Assembly (NCBI GenBank): GCA_035222895.1 | Contig: JAVYIG010006549.1 | Coordinates: 1 to 64,000, forward strand | Length of the DNA stretch: 64,000 nucleotides | Direction of reading: 5' to 3' | Origin: Strongylocentrotus droebachiensis | Taxonomy: Eukaryota; Echinodermata; Echinoidea; Camarodonta; Strongylocentrotidae | Shown here: one piece after another, positions 54,289 through 64,000 of the stretch | How the letters are laid out: every line of letters begins with the position of its first letter | Numbering within the stretch: position 1 is the stretch's first letter | The notes under the pieces: generated by a model | Told to the model about the DNA's origin: nothing | Database searches by the model: none | Seen by the model: the letters and a program-made list of their open reading frames with translations, nothing else | Position numbers and translations under genes: made by a program

Positions 54289-54878
54289 GTCTCTCTCCCT
54301 TTCCTCTCTTTCCGCCCCGTATTTCTCTCTAGATCTACTCCTCTCTCTGTCTCTCTCTCTTTACGAGATAAAATTTATTGTTACAAACTACTTTAAATAA
54401 AACCTCTCAAATTCCATTTTTTTCTAAATTACCCTTTTCAGATATAGTAATAATCGCCGGTCGCATTCGTAATTCTACTTGATAATTTGTCCAAAACAAA
54501 CTTGATGTATTAATTTGTTTTTGCTCGACTGTCAAAAAAGATACAGATTAAATTCGAACCCTAATCGAAATCGGTAATCAACGGTGTATTAAGAAGAATT
54601 ATTGATAAACATAGGGCAACAAATCTTGGCCGAATGGCCTAAGATAGGACAGATAGAGGAACAACTTCTTATTTCCTGGACCATCAAAAAGAGGATATAC
54701 GTCAACAATTTGTTAAAACTAAAATGGGGGAGATTCTTCCGACATTTTTCCTTACCTTCTTGCACTGCGAGAAGAGTTTTCTGATTCCTGTCCAACAGCA
54801 GGTCTTTGTGGTCTCAGAATGATCTTCAACTTCCTCCTCGAAAGGTAAAGATCGGGGTCTGGACTTAACAGAACCCAT
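45117..54878 (-). CDS. Unrecognised acidic protein with tandemly duplicated 3' exons
   Basis: I do not recognise this gene. Model from splice sites and phases: exons 54878-54756, 53941-53653, 53114-52968, 52448-52251, 51774-51736, 50900-50853, 50093-49812, 45684-45493, 45253-45117 (TAG), about 484 aa. All internal exons after the second are phase 1-1, so any can be skipped in frame. The N-terminus MGSVKSRPRS fits the N-myristoylation pattern MGxxxS and is followed by CCWTGIRK. The middle is strongly acidic (DEEKEDESV; EEEEEKEEEEE). The 3' exons repeat a module: DEDNSSYLSSGLSG, then a hydrophobic/amphipathic stretch (VMFLISLIWTFIRKNFYGIY), EAGLQFVYDIV, DEMDIDEERAVVV, GDRTPQG. The hydrophobic stretch could be a membrane segment or a buried helix. 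The precise start and which copies are expressed are inferred. Confidence 0.6.
46364..46445 (+). tRNA. tRNA-Ser (anticodon AGA), copy 1
   Basis: An 82 nt gene with a perfect acceptor stem GTAATCG/CGATTAC, discriminator G, box A TGGCCGAGCGG, anticodon loop CTAGAAA, the long variable arm of serine tRNAs (TTGGGGTCTCCCC region) and box B GGTTCGAATCC. A T-run follows within 10 nt as pol III terminator. It is antisense to the acidic-protein gene. Confidence 0.97.
46865..47154 (-). pseudogene. Frame-broken copy of the duplicated 282 bp exon
   Basis: This is a close copy of exon 50093-49812, with the same acceptor (AAATAG) and donor (CAAG|GTTTG). It encodes DEDNSSYLSSGVSGNDV... to FIHKNLYGIY, but an extra 8 bp (about 46984-46991) shifts the frame before EAGLQFVDDIVMGKEDEMD. 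The exon is 290 bp rather than 282. The extra bases create TACAG|GTGTAT, a possible internal donor. Since the exon is flanked by phase-1 sites, skipping it leaves the gene readable. Confidence 0.65.
47677..47758 (+). tRNA. tRNA-Ser (anticodon AGA), copy 2
   Basis: Identical over 82 nt to copy 1, with all stems intact. Its 3' T-tract is split (ATTTG then CCCTTTTTTTCC). The 5' flank shares the CTGTTTAATTAGCCATAATG block with the other copies. Confidence 0.97.
48946..49027 (+). tRNA. tRNA-Ser (anticodon AGA), copy 3
   Basis: The same 82 nt gene with one difference visible: GGCTGAG instead of GGCCGAG, a C-to-T change at 48957 in the D-arm/box A region. TGGCTGAGCGG still fits the box A consensus, so the gene may remain active. 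T-rich terminators follow. Confidence 0.95.
50584..50665 (+). tRNA. tRNA-Ser (anticodon AGA), copy 4
   Basis: Identical to copy 1, followed by GAGA and eight T residues. A MITE copy (50684-50841) starts about 20 bp downstream. Confidence 0.97.
51376..51457 (+). tRNA. tRNA-Ser (anticodon AGA), copy 5
   Basis: Identical to copy 1, followed by GAGATTTTTTCCC. Another copy of the same MITE family (51484-51657) lies about 27 bp downstream, as for copy 4, so the MITE probably inserted before these two units separated. Confidence 0.97.
52615..52745. repeat. CT/GTCT microsatellite
   Basis: CTGTCTCTCTCTGTCTGTCT-type tract in intron 3 of the acidic-protein gene. Similar tracts: 54203-54360, 55683-55736, 61329-61372, 63022-63045 and 63149-63175. 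Confidence 0.9.
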
Positions 54879-55429
54879 TTTGAAAATTGACAAAAGAATT
54901 CCGAAAAAAATTCCGAAAATTGCTATAAAAAAACTTCCCGAAACGTAAGCTAAGAGAAATGAATAGAGATTGTCATAAAAAAACTGTTTATAGGCAGTGC
55001 GTGGTTACAAGAGCTGCGCATGAGCATTGTAATCCATGTTAGCGTTTGCATAGTCTACGTCATCAATAGTTAGGATGCGCGCGCAGCAAAAGTTTAGAAA
55101 GTTTTTCTTTTTTTCTTTTTTTCGGTTAAGTTTAGAAAGTTTGTTTGGTTCGTTCGTTCGTGTCTCCTTATAGAGCAATATTAATGTATCTTGATCTTCG
55201 AAGTAGTTGCTACAACCAGCCGTGTCAGGCACTTGCCCTGGGGTGCGAGATAGGACTCTTGTAGCGTGCCCCCATTTAAAACAGTTATGCAATAACAATT
55301 AACAATTATTATTGTTAGGTGAATAGTGCATTAAAAGTAACAACTCGTCTGTATCATTGTTTCATGCCTCCTTTTCAATTTTAACGACTGAATAATTTTA
55401 GAATTCATTGAACATATTTTGCTATTTAA

Positions 55430-55645
55430 TGATATTCTGGCTTTAGCCCAGCTGCCCTATAAGGCGCTCAAAGCATTCCATGAATAAATTTCTACCAGGT
55501 ACTCATTTACTTCACCTGAGTGGAGAGGGGTAATTGGAGATTAATTTCTTGCCAAAGGATAAGTGCCTCGACGGGAATCGAATTGCCAACCACCCCATCC
55601 ACAGTCCGGTGACATATCCACTAGACCACGAAACCTCACTCACTT
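55430..55645 (-). mobile_element. tRNA-derived SINE, minus strand
   Basis: Read on the minus strand: head GGTTTCGTGGTCTAGTGGATA, box B-like GGCAATTCGATTCCC, then CTTTGGCAAGAAATTAATC, CCACTCAGGTGAAGTAAATG, GGAATGCTTTGAGCGCC. A head fragment of the same family lies at about 33196-33300. Confidence 0.7.
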
Positions 55646-55682
55646 TCTTATTCTCTTTTTATTATCCACTCCCTCCCCATTT

Positions 55683-55739
<57 letters not shown>

Positions 55740-57529
55740 CTCTCCTTCTCCACCCTCTCCCGCTTCCTCTCTCACTCTTCGTCCTTCTCTCTTTCTCCTG
55801 CTTACAATTTACCTCTGATCCCTAATCTTCACCCTCGGCTCAGCATTTCTTCTAAATAGCTCGAATCGATATCACTTTCAAAGGTTGAAAATAATGACTC
55901 GGAAGATATCCGCCATTTTGACAAATCGATTCGGATCTCTAACCTCCGCCGATATTTACAAGACTGCGCAGTGAAGTGAGATAATGGAGTCGAGTATTTA
56001 TTTGCGGTCAAACCGCTGTAGGTTTCCATCTTAAAGATAAGCATTTTCAGGCGACAGATGACATGGGATGGCTTCAAGGCTCTAGTCGATATCAGCTAGC
56101 GCTTAATCATGAATGAGTTTGAAATGAGAAGTTTAAGGACTACTTTCTCCTCTCATTATCTACATCATTTTCCCTCGAAAAGTGACCCCTGTCTAAACAA
56201 CATCAAAGCTTCCATGCTTCCTTCCTGTCAGTTTTCTCCAATTAAAAGAACACTTTCGATTAATTATACAAAGATATTAAGCGGATATTTTGAGATAAGA
56301 TTTAAAAACAAAATATATCTTAGGCCTGCATTGATATAGTGCACTATTATGGGTGTGTACATGTCATTTAATATTTCTAGAATTAATAACCCACTTGTCA
56401 CCTTTTTTCAAACTTCCCGCAAAATGTGCACCATCTCCACTTCCCTTGAAGTATACTTACAATGAATTATAAAGAAAATATGTATACTTTGGCCACTTAT
56501 CTTCAATGAAATGTAACTCTCAAAACCACGAATATAGGTCAATATTCAATCATCTTTACGTCACATGAGAAATCACGGATTTTATTACTGTTTAATGTCA
56601 TGATGAAACTTCCTCTTTCAACGTAGAAGATAATAGTCACGGCAATCGCAAAAACAAACTGTAACTGTAATGTTTACCGATTTACTTGACTCTACATTTC
56701 ATCGCACATGAATCCATTGCTCCTACCGAATTTGTCACATATTTATTTATACCAATAGAATGATGATGTGAGCGTTTTTACATGAACCAACGTAAACGCT
56801 TGCTCGGTTTTATCCTCAGCATTATAATAAACAGTATTGAAACATTTGATTGGCAAGAATTTAGTTAATCTGGATCATACTCGTTTTCATGCTTGTCTTT
56901 TGCTTATCAAACTTGTAAACATGTAATTGTTACGACTTTCTATTCAATGTTTATATTTTCCGTGGAAAGAAGATGACAGCCCGTTTAACTGTTTTTTGTT
57001 CTCGATTTCTTTCTTCCTCTCATTCCATCTATTCAAATATTGTATACCTAAAACTTAGTCGTGAGCACTTTGGAAGGTCAATTCAAGGGCAATTTAGAAA
57101 ATCCAAAACCCTTTCGTTAATTATACAAAAGATATCATATTTCCTGATTACTGGTACGTATATACAGCGTTTTTGTAAGGTTCACAACCAAAGCGTCTTG
57201 ACAGTCAGAGAAGAGAAGTGAATGACATGTTATAATTTTTTTTTTTATGATTGAAATTTTTATTCTTCTGTCGGTTCATACCTTTTCATGTTGTATATAC
57301 TTATGTTTTCGTACGTTATAGAAATTCTACAAATTCATCATTATTTTCCTCTTCTTCCTTCTCCTCTTTTTCTTCTTCTCCTTCTTCTTTTTCTTCTTGT
57401 ACTTAATATCATTTCTATCATCAGTTTAATGTTGTTATTATTATTATTATCTTTAATAAGTAGTTCTTTTAATTTTCTTATCTGTCTGTAAATATTACTA
57501 TTTTAACTTATTAATTTTATACATGTCTG

Positions 57530-57660
57530 TAAGGGACCCCACTGGAAATAAGCTCTCGAGCTTTCGTGGGTTATCCTGTTCAAGCTGACTTATTTTATAT
57601 TTGTTATTTGTATGTTGGAAGCTTGTCGAATAAAAATCAATCAATCAATCAATCAAATAG
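57530..57660 (+). mobile_element. 3' end of a LINE (non-LTR retrotransposon)
   Basis: GGGACCCCACTGGAAATAAG, GAGCTTTCGTGGGTTATCC and a closing AATAAAAATC(AATC)n tail are typical of a 5'-truncated CR1/Jockey-like 3' UTR. No reverse transcriptase remains. Confidence 0.6.
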
Positions 57661-57896
57661 TTGTTACAATCATGGAGCTCCAAATGGTTCCCTCCTACGT
57701 GCAATCTCTATGTGAGTGAACTTATCGAAGCTCCGTGAAATTACTGACCAATCAGAAGCGATCTCCATTGTCGTCACCCTTTGTAAATATATAAGCTCTG
57801 GACATGACAAGAGACATTGCCTTTAGCTGTTTTTGTTTTCCTCGAAATTCTTTGCGATCACGAATATAAACGAAAGGCTCTCAGCCGACGACAATA

Positions 57897-58010
57897 TAGG
57901 GACTTTTAGATTTGCCAAACAACAACGTGGCTTGCTACGATCGACGTCCTTTTGATGCACTGCATTGAAAAGACGTCACACATATCAGTCTACGCAAATC
58001 TAAAAGTCCC
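57897..58010. mobile_element. Short MITE (TAGGGACTTTTAGATTTGC), copy 2
   Basis: Ends ATAGGGACTTTTAGATTTGC and GCAAATCTAAAAGTCCC, with interior TGCTACGATCGACGTCC. Confidence 0.75.
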
Positions 58011-58773
58011 TTTTATCTTATACCGACACCCAGCCCATGACATGGATATGTGAATAATCATATTTAAAACTTTGTAATGGTTTATAATACCGCACGTATC
58101 CCAACTGATTTCAAGTGACATGATAAACGACATAACTTTTCAATAGTATACTTATCATACATCTTACTTGTTTGATCACATCTAATTCTAGAATAAATAT
58201 TATTTACAATGTTCATCAGTAAAATATACAAACGTGTATCTACATGTCTCGAAATGTTCTACGGGGTTAGATAAATGTGTATGATCACATTTAAAAACGT
58301 GGTTCGTTTCAAAGTAATTTTCACCTTTGTCGATTTTTCTATTTTCCATTAATTTCTAAATAGAAACAAAGACATGCAAGACTCTTCTAATTGGCTGCAT
58401 GCAAATGAGAAAGTGGGGAAAATGATTTAGCGCGCCGGACAGACTGAGGTACTATTCAGGTCATTCCCATTTTGTTCCCCCCTCCCCGCAACAAAAAAGG
58501 CGCATTTTTCTCAAAGAAAACATTCTGCAGATTAATAGAGGCAGAGTCTCTGAGCACGTCAACTTCTATTCTTCTATTCTAATGAAGACCATCAACCGTT
58601 GAAACGCACAACAAAGTCATATAAAGTCGAATTATCTACCACAATTATCTTCAATTCAGTGAAGAAATAATTGTCTCACAGATAGCTTTTGATCATGTCC
58701 TATTCCAAAGTCTTGAAACGGCAAACATAACGTTAATAAAATCCCTTTGCACAACATTTTCAACATGACGGCA

Positions 58774-61328
58774 TCACTGCGGCGTAGTGGGTTGGTACTG
58801 AGTGTTCTGTTGCATGTAGTCCAACATGAGATCGGCTGTTTGTTGCGGTTGCTGTTGTTGCTGCTGCTGTTGTTGCTGCTGAAGCAAATGTTGCTGCGAC
58901 TGGTGGTGATGTTGTTGTAGAGGTTGCAGGGATGTTGTGTACGAGTCGATGGAGCCGGTGCCTACCATGCCGCCGTTGGTTGCCGGGTCGTGGGCCATCT
59001 CCATACCGGGCTGAACACCGCTGTAGTCGTGCATCTTTGCCTGTGATACGCAAGACAAAAAACGAAGAGTTTATGGGTTATAACATCAATACAATAATGG
59101 TTATGCGCAACATTCTAAAAGGCTTTTGATTCCAAATACAACTATACGATTTAACAAAGTTGTCTCTTCTCCTGAAAATGAAACGAGGCTCGGTGATGTA
59201 AACTGATGACGGGGCGATACCCTTCAAAGTAACGAATCTTTAGTAAAGATAAATTAATTTGGGATATTGATGCTTTGAAATTGACGAATCTTCTGATTAA
59301 AAAACTCCATCATCTTTGGATAAATAAACATTCCTTTCGGATTCCTAAAGTTAGCTTGGAGGTTGTTGCATTCGTTGTCTACATTAATTTTTATCTCGCT
59401 TCAACTTCAATAAATATTTCAGTCCCCAAGCCCCACTCTGGGACCGCTACTGGATCTGGTATATTTTGATGGCGCAGATAATGAAATGAGTATCTTGCCG
59501 AGCATTTCTTTCAAATATAGTGCGACCTAAAAAATAAAAATGTCTCAGATGCCGACATAATTTTATATAATTGTTTCTCCCCCCCCCCCCACCCCCAAAA
59601 AGAGAAAATATGTGGGTACCTTTTCGCGTGCCCAGATGAACCCTCTGGCCCTCGCCCAGTGGTAATACGCCCCTCCAGTCGTCGGCAGTCGCGTCGTCAT
59701 CGTCAGCGTCTCTTCGAGATCGTTGATGTACTCGATGGCGAAGCGGAGTGCCTGGATCTTGGACATCTTTTTGCCCGGTTGTTTGCGGTGGGCGAGCTTG
59801 ATGCGAAGAGTCTCGAAAGCGTTGTTCATGTCACGCATGCGCGACCTGGATTGGTGGGATCAATAGCGAGAGAAAGAGAGGAAATAATGATGAGGTTTTA
59901 ATTCTCAAGTTTATATCATATATTTATAGACCTACTATTCATCTTTTAAATTTGAAAACTGTATGAATAACACAGTGACGTCGGTTCGTCTTCACAATCA
60001 TCATTTTCATCATCACGTGCCGGCCGACTCTGCAATGCCACTCACTTATTTCCACGGAGATTTGAGGCTTATGTATCTCAAGATAAATGTGAAGTTGTGA
60101 GACAAGGCATCCTCTGACAGATGGGGTAAGGAACTATTGATCAAAGATTTATACAACATAAACGTACACATTTTATTCTAAAAATTAACCGCTCTAGTCC
60201 CCCCCCCCCCCCCCCCACCGAAAACAAAATTTTTGTCGCTCCTGAAATAAAATACCAGATGTAAGGAGCTCACAAAAACTTTCGGAAAATTAACCTAGGC
60301 AATTTCAATAGTCATGTCGATCACTTATTGCTCCAAACACGATTTCTGTGGGAGCTACAATAGGATATTATTTTTTGCCCTTGATTTGATATCTCGAAAG
60401 TCTATGCGACCGTGTTATATGTATAAATGTCACATCATTGGCATAGCTGACATTGATATAACAGTTAGGCCTATGTTGTTTCATAATTCAGAAATATTAA
60501 ACCTATACGTTTCTACTTTGCTTCCATATAAATAATACTAAATACGGTCGCAAATAACGCAATACAAAATATATTGATTATTCGGTAACAATTTGACGTT
60601 AAAAGTAATAAACAATACTATCTCTAGTATTCCAAATATATTGATCATTCGGTAATAATTTGACGTTAAAAGTAATAAACAATACTATCTCTAGTATTCC
60701 AAATATATAATAATAATAATAAGTCTATCCCTTTTAGAATTGTTTTTTAAATTGATTAAGTTGTAAGATTTGATTGTTTTTCCATGCAATTCTTGAACAT
60801 CATCCTCCACCATTTGCTATGTGCCAAAGATCAAGATAATTTCATCAACGACAAGTTACTTTTCCGTTTTGTGTTCTGCATAAAAGTATTTTGGAATCGT
60901 TTTTTGTGATTATGGTACACGGGCTCCATCTATGAAACATTTTGACTGTCACATTTTGAACTGTCTCGTTATATTAACCAAAATCACGACATCCTTGTTC
61001 GGGAATCAAAGCGATTAAGATCTATCATGAAGGGGCTCCCATCTAATTAGGCACGAGTTTCAAATTGATGGCCAATGAATAATAGCATTGCTGAGGCGAG
61101 ATAACGTCGAAGTGCTTCCATTAAAAGATTGTGCATATATGAGGGGAGGGGAAGAGAGGATGGGAACACCGAGGAGGGGGAGGGGTCATCAATTAACATT
61201 TATATTTTTATTTCTGCCGCGGAAAGGTTTATGAAGAACGAAGGCTATTTGTAGTTGTAGTTGTTGTTTTGTCGTTGTTGGAAGAGGATTCTATTTAGGT
61301 TTATATAACCGTCTAATATAGTCTATTC

Positions 61329-61376
<48 letters not shown>

Positions 61377-62550
61377 ACACCTCTTTTCCTGTTCTCTATA
61401 CATCTCTGCTTCATTCCACTACATTTCTGCCTGTATTTTATTGTTCCTTGTATAATACACTCAAACTGTCTTCTTATTTTTATACCAGAATTATATGATG
61501 TTGTGAAAGAAATAAAGAAATAAAACAATAAAATCTGGTATGTGATGTAATACAACAATTGGAGTAACCCGACAATTATTCACTTTAAACATATGACATA
61601 TATTTTCTTTGGTACCACAGAACTAGGCAACAGAGACTTATGAATAACAGTGCACAATTCAAAGCCACATTTTGTTTTTAATGTGTGACGTTGGGAAGTA
61701 GATAAGAGAAGAATCGTAAAATTGGATGAAAAGGGGTCACAAAAAATAGCCTAAGAAACTTGCTCTGAAGATATTTGCTCCACCGTCAAAATTTGTATAA
61801 TGTTCCGTGCTTACTTTTCTCTCGATATAAAAATAGGAATAATTAATATCCGTTCCCGCCAATTTCGAGAGGTTCACTTCTGAAATTGTCGTTTTTAATC
61901 AATATGAACTTATATATTACAATCTTATCATATCAAATACCTCTCTCTGTCGCTGGCAGTCTTCCGCTGTAGCAGTTCCCGTGTTTTCTCCTCCTCCGAA
62001 GCGAACTCGTCGGGGCTGCCGAGGGCGATGCACCCTGTCTCGTTACGCTCGCTGCCCGAGATACCCTCACCTCCGAAGCAGACGACGAAGCGAGCATCCC
62101 GGAAATATTATGGCCTGTATTTCCCGCCATTGGGTCGTGCAGGGAGACGATGCCGCCGTGAGGGTACGAGTGGTGTTGGAGATCGTGATGTTGCCCCACA
62201 GAGGAGGCTGACGACGAGCTGAGCTGCCGGTGGTGACGATGCTGCTGCTGCTGTTGGTGTTGAAATCCATGACAGTTCTCGTATTGCATCTGTTGCTGTT
62301 GCTGATGGTGATGGTGGTGGAGGTGGTCGTTAGAATACTGTTGCTGATGGTGTAGTGGTTGTTGTTGTTGTTGTTGCTGCTGCGTGTGAGGAGGACTTGT
62401 GTCGTCTGCAGAGCATAGTTGTGAGTTGACGCCAGGAGTTGTGGGGCATTCTGACTCTGAAAGACCGTTCAACTGGTCTTCATCGAGAGGACTTTGTTGT
62501 AAAACGACATCATCATCATGCTCCTGCTTTAGCAACAGTGTGTCCTCCAT
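58774..62550 (-). CDS. bHLH transcription factor with Gln-rich flanks, apparent frame slip
   Basis: Three coding exons: 62550-61941, 59845-59620 and 59040-58774 (TGA at 58776-58774). The start at 62550 has a strong context (ACCATGG); an upstream in-frame ATG lies at 62559. Exon 1 encodes MEDTLLLKQEHDDDVV, then His/Gln repeats. The basic region KTASDRERSRMRDMNNAFE crosses the first junction (AG|G), with helix 1 AFETLRIKL, loop AHRKQPGKK and helix 2 MSKIQALRFAIEYINDLEET. Exon 3 is Gln-rich (12 Gln within LLQQQQ...PQQTADLMLDY) and ends QYQPTTPQ. The E and RxR positions that contact an E-box are present, so it should bind DNA as a group A bHLH. I could not assign it to Ascl, Mesp, Ptf1 or another named family. 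The frame of the 5' part of exon 1 and that of its last about 115 bp differ; see finding. Acceptor TTTACAG at 62575 suggests an upstream 5' UTR exon. Confidence 0.85.
60567..60710. repeat. Tandem duplication of about 68 bp
   Basis: Two near-identical copies of AAATATATTGAT..ATTCGGTAA..TTTGACGTTAAAAGTAATAA and ACTATCTCTAGTATTCC, ending in an (ATA)n run. It lies in bHLH intron 1. Confidence 0.85.
61624..61794. repeat. Interspersed repeat M, second copy
   Basis: Matches 11850-12013 throughout, including the GTGTGACGTTGGGAAGTA and GGTCACAAAAA words. It lies in the first intron of the bHLH gene. Confidence 0.65.
62225..62395 (-). repeat. CAG/CAA and CAC tracts coding Gln/His in the bHLH gene
   Basis: The first coding exon has three or more Gln/His runs (TQQQQQQQQPLHHQQQ; HHHHHQQQQQMQ; HQQQQQHRHH). 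Another Gln run lies in exon 3 at about 58835-58885. Such tracts are common in developmental transcription factors and are prone to length change and assembly error. Confidence 0.85.
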
Positions 62551-62574
62551 GGTAATCATATAGCTTGATCAAAA

Positions 62575-64000
62575 CTGTAAAAGAGACAAGGGAAAGACAA
62601 TAATTGTTAGTGTCATATAAACGGAGAAGTCTGTCTCATACGGTTTCATTATACCCTAGGCTACTGTTACAGAGCTCCTTCGTCCATGTCGTCACTTGAA
62701 TTAAGAAAAAACATAATACTTTAAATCCTTTGACTTCATTTATTATACAAAACCATTGCCCTAAAAATAAAAGTGTGAACATTATTTCTACTCAATCACA
62801 CACATCATGCACACAAAATATCCATGTCAATGCTACAAAAAGAAAATGCGACATGGCCAGGGAAGAGATCATGGCTAGCATAGGTTTAGGAATTTGATAA
62901 TAATTCAGGCTGTCCAACAAACATTGCTTTGAGAATCTCTAAAAAATGACATATTTGCGAATGGTGTTGTAGATTTAAACCATGATGACGATGATGATGG
63001 TCGGATGTTGATGATTGGTGTGGTCTCTCTCTCTCTCTCTCTCCCTCTCGGTCTGTTTCCATCTCAGTCACATCACTCTGTTCACAATATTAAACCATGA
63101 TGATGATGGTGGTGGTGGTGGTGGCGGTCGGATGCTGCTGATGGGTGTGGTCTCTCTCTCTCTCTCTCTCTCTCCTCCATTTTCTCTTCATCCTCATCTT
63201 CCGTCTCGTAGTTTACACTAAATAACAAACTGAGCAACTAAATAACATGAAATTACCTTTTGGCTGAGGTGACTATAACACAAGGATCCCAAGTAAAAGA
63301 ACATCTACAAACTGAACCGTTGTATCCTCATGCAATAGGCCTAACTGACGACGGCAAAGAAATTGGTTTACAATGACGTTCTACCATGATATCTCCTCAA
63401 GCATTTTTTTAATTTCTGGATTACCTATTCACGCATCATCAGATCATCAGTCTCATCCTGCAAAAAGTATCCATCATCCCGCTATCCTCTTATATGGTTT
63501 TTATTCGCACAACGCAAACGTAGCGTGTAATTCCCGCGATTTTCTTTCTTTCCCTGTATTTCTAATTTTTCTCATCACTTCTCTCTTTCTTTCTTTCTCT
63601 CTTGACCTTGATTTTTAGCTCGGAGGGATATTTGAAGGGATACGAGGAGCGGAGAAGCATCGCGGGCCAATCGCTGAAACTTGAAAAAGAGAGCGCGCCT
63701 CACCTCGGCAAATTAAACGGCGATTAGAAGGCAAAAACGCCCTAAATTGCCCGCGGTCAAAATCATATTTTTGCGAGGAATGTCTGCTCGCCCTTGAGGC
63801 CCGATTCAAAGTCACTGCACTATTTTATTCGACCGATTACGTTAGCTTTACTATAGGGAACACCGTTGTGCGTTCTGTTTTCTTATATTAATGATTTGTA
63901 TTGTTTATTAGATCCAGAATGTTACTTTTATATTTTCAAATTTGAACTTTCTAATTAAATTGTAGATAGTTTAATGAACGATCTTGTTCTTGTGGCCGGG
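62575..64000 (-). promoter_or_regulatory. Upstream region of the bHLH gene
   Basis: The acceptor at 62575 implies a 5' UTR exon further up, not located. A local duplication of about 115 bp (62977-63052 and 63092-63175: AAACCATGATGA, GGTCGGATG, GGTGTGGTCTCTC) lies within. A GC-rich stretch at 63640-63780 with GGGCCAATCG could be the promoter. This is inference from composition only. Confidence 0.3.

Larger units (their letters stand above)
54879..58773. other. Intergenic region between the acidic-protein and bHLH genes
   Basis: Besides the SINE, LINE tail, MITE and CT tract listed separately, I see no gene. The first about 80 bp are the likely promoter/5' UTR of the acidic-protein gene (54879-55100). 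Confidence 0.5.
59846..61940 (-). other. bHLH gene intron 1
   Basis: No coding sequence seen. Contents: a C-run near 60199, the 68 bp duplication (60567-60710), an ATT-rich patch, a CT run (61329-61372) and repeat M (61624-61794). Confidence 0.5.

Noticed and set aside
54022-54396. 124-codon plus-strand frame rich in Ser/Leu/Pro
   Set aside because: Most of it is a CT microsatellite in an intron of the acidic-protein gene.
1-64000. LTR retrotransposon, Polinton or other virus-like element
   Set aside because: I saw no long terminal repeats, capsid, protease, integrase or envelope-like reading frames in any frame offered.
1-64000. CRISPR array or bacterial operon
   Set aside because: Gene structure is intron-rich and eukaryotic; the regular repeats are micro- and minisatellites without unique spacers.

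Overview
The window looks like nuclear DNA of an echinoderm, most probably a sea urchin. This is inferred from vertebrate-like but diverged genes with many introns, dense short inverted-repeat transposons, tRNA-derived SINEs with ATT tails and long CT/GA microsatellites. I could not check the species. I found no bacterial features, no CRISPR array and no LTR or virus-like element.

Layout. (1) 1-24715, minus strand: 15 coding exons of SEC23IP (p125-type DDHD phospholipase-like protein that binds SEC23 at ER exit sites). The 3' end lies outside the window. (2) 24716-25033: a 318 bp divergent promoter with two E2F-type sites, an octamer and a DR1 motif. (3) 25034-38131, plus strand: complete 14-exon MCMBP (MCM-binding protein), with one U12-type AT-AC intron. 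The head-to-head SEC23IP/MCMBP pair is the same arrangement as in human. (4) 38132-44200: no recognised gene; repeats. (5) 44200-54880, minus strand: an unrecognised acidic-protein gene whose 3' exons have been tandemly duplicated. Five tRNA-Ser(AGA) genes lie antisense inside it and were copied with the exons. (6) 54880-58770: intergenic, with a LINE tail, a SINE and a MITE. (7) 58774-62550, minus strand: a three-exon polyglutamine-rich bHLH transcription factor with an apparent one-frame slip in its first coding exon. (8) 62575-64000: its upstream region.

SEC23IP and MCMBP exon phases are consistent across every junction I placed, which supports both models. Their introns are full of MITEs, some nested, and several sit within about 25 bp of a 5' splice site. 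The most unusual structure is the co-duplicated exon and tRNA-Ser array at 45-52 kb. The most instructive small signals are the AT-AC intron of MCMBP, the GC-AG intron of SEC23IP, a duplicated 3' splice site in SEC23IP, an insertion with a matching empty site, and a MITE carrying a zinc-finger fragment.
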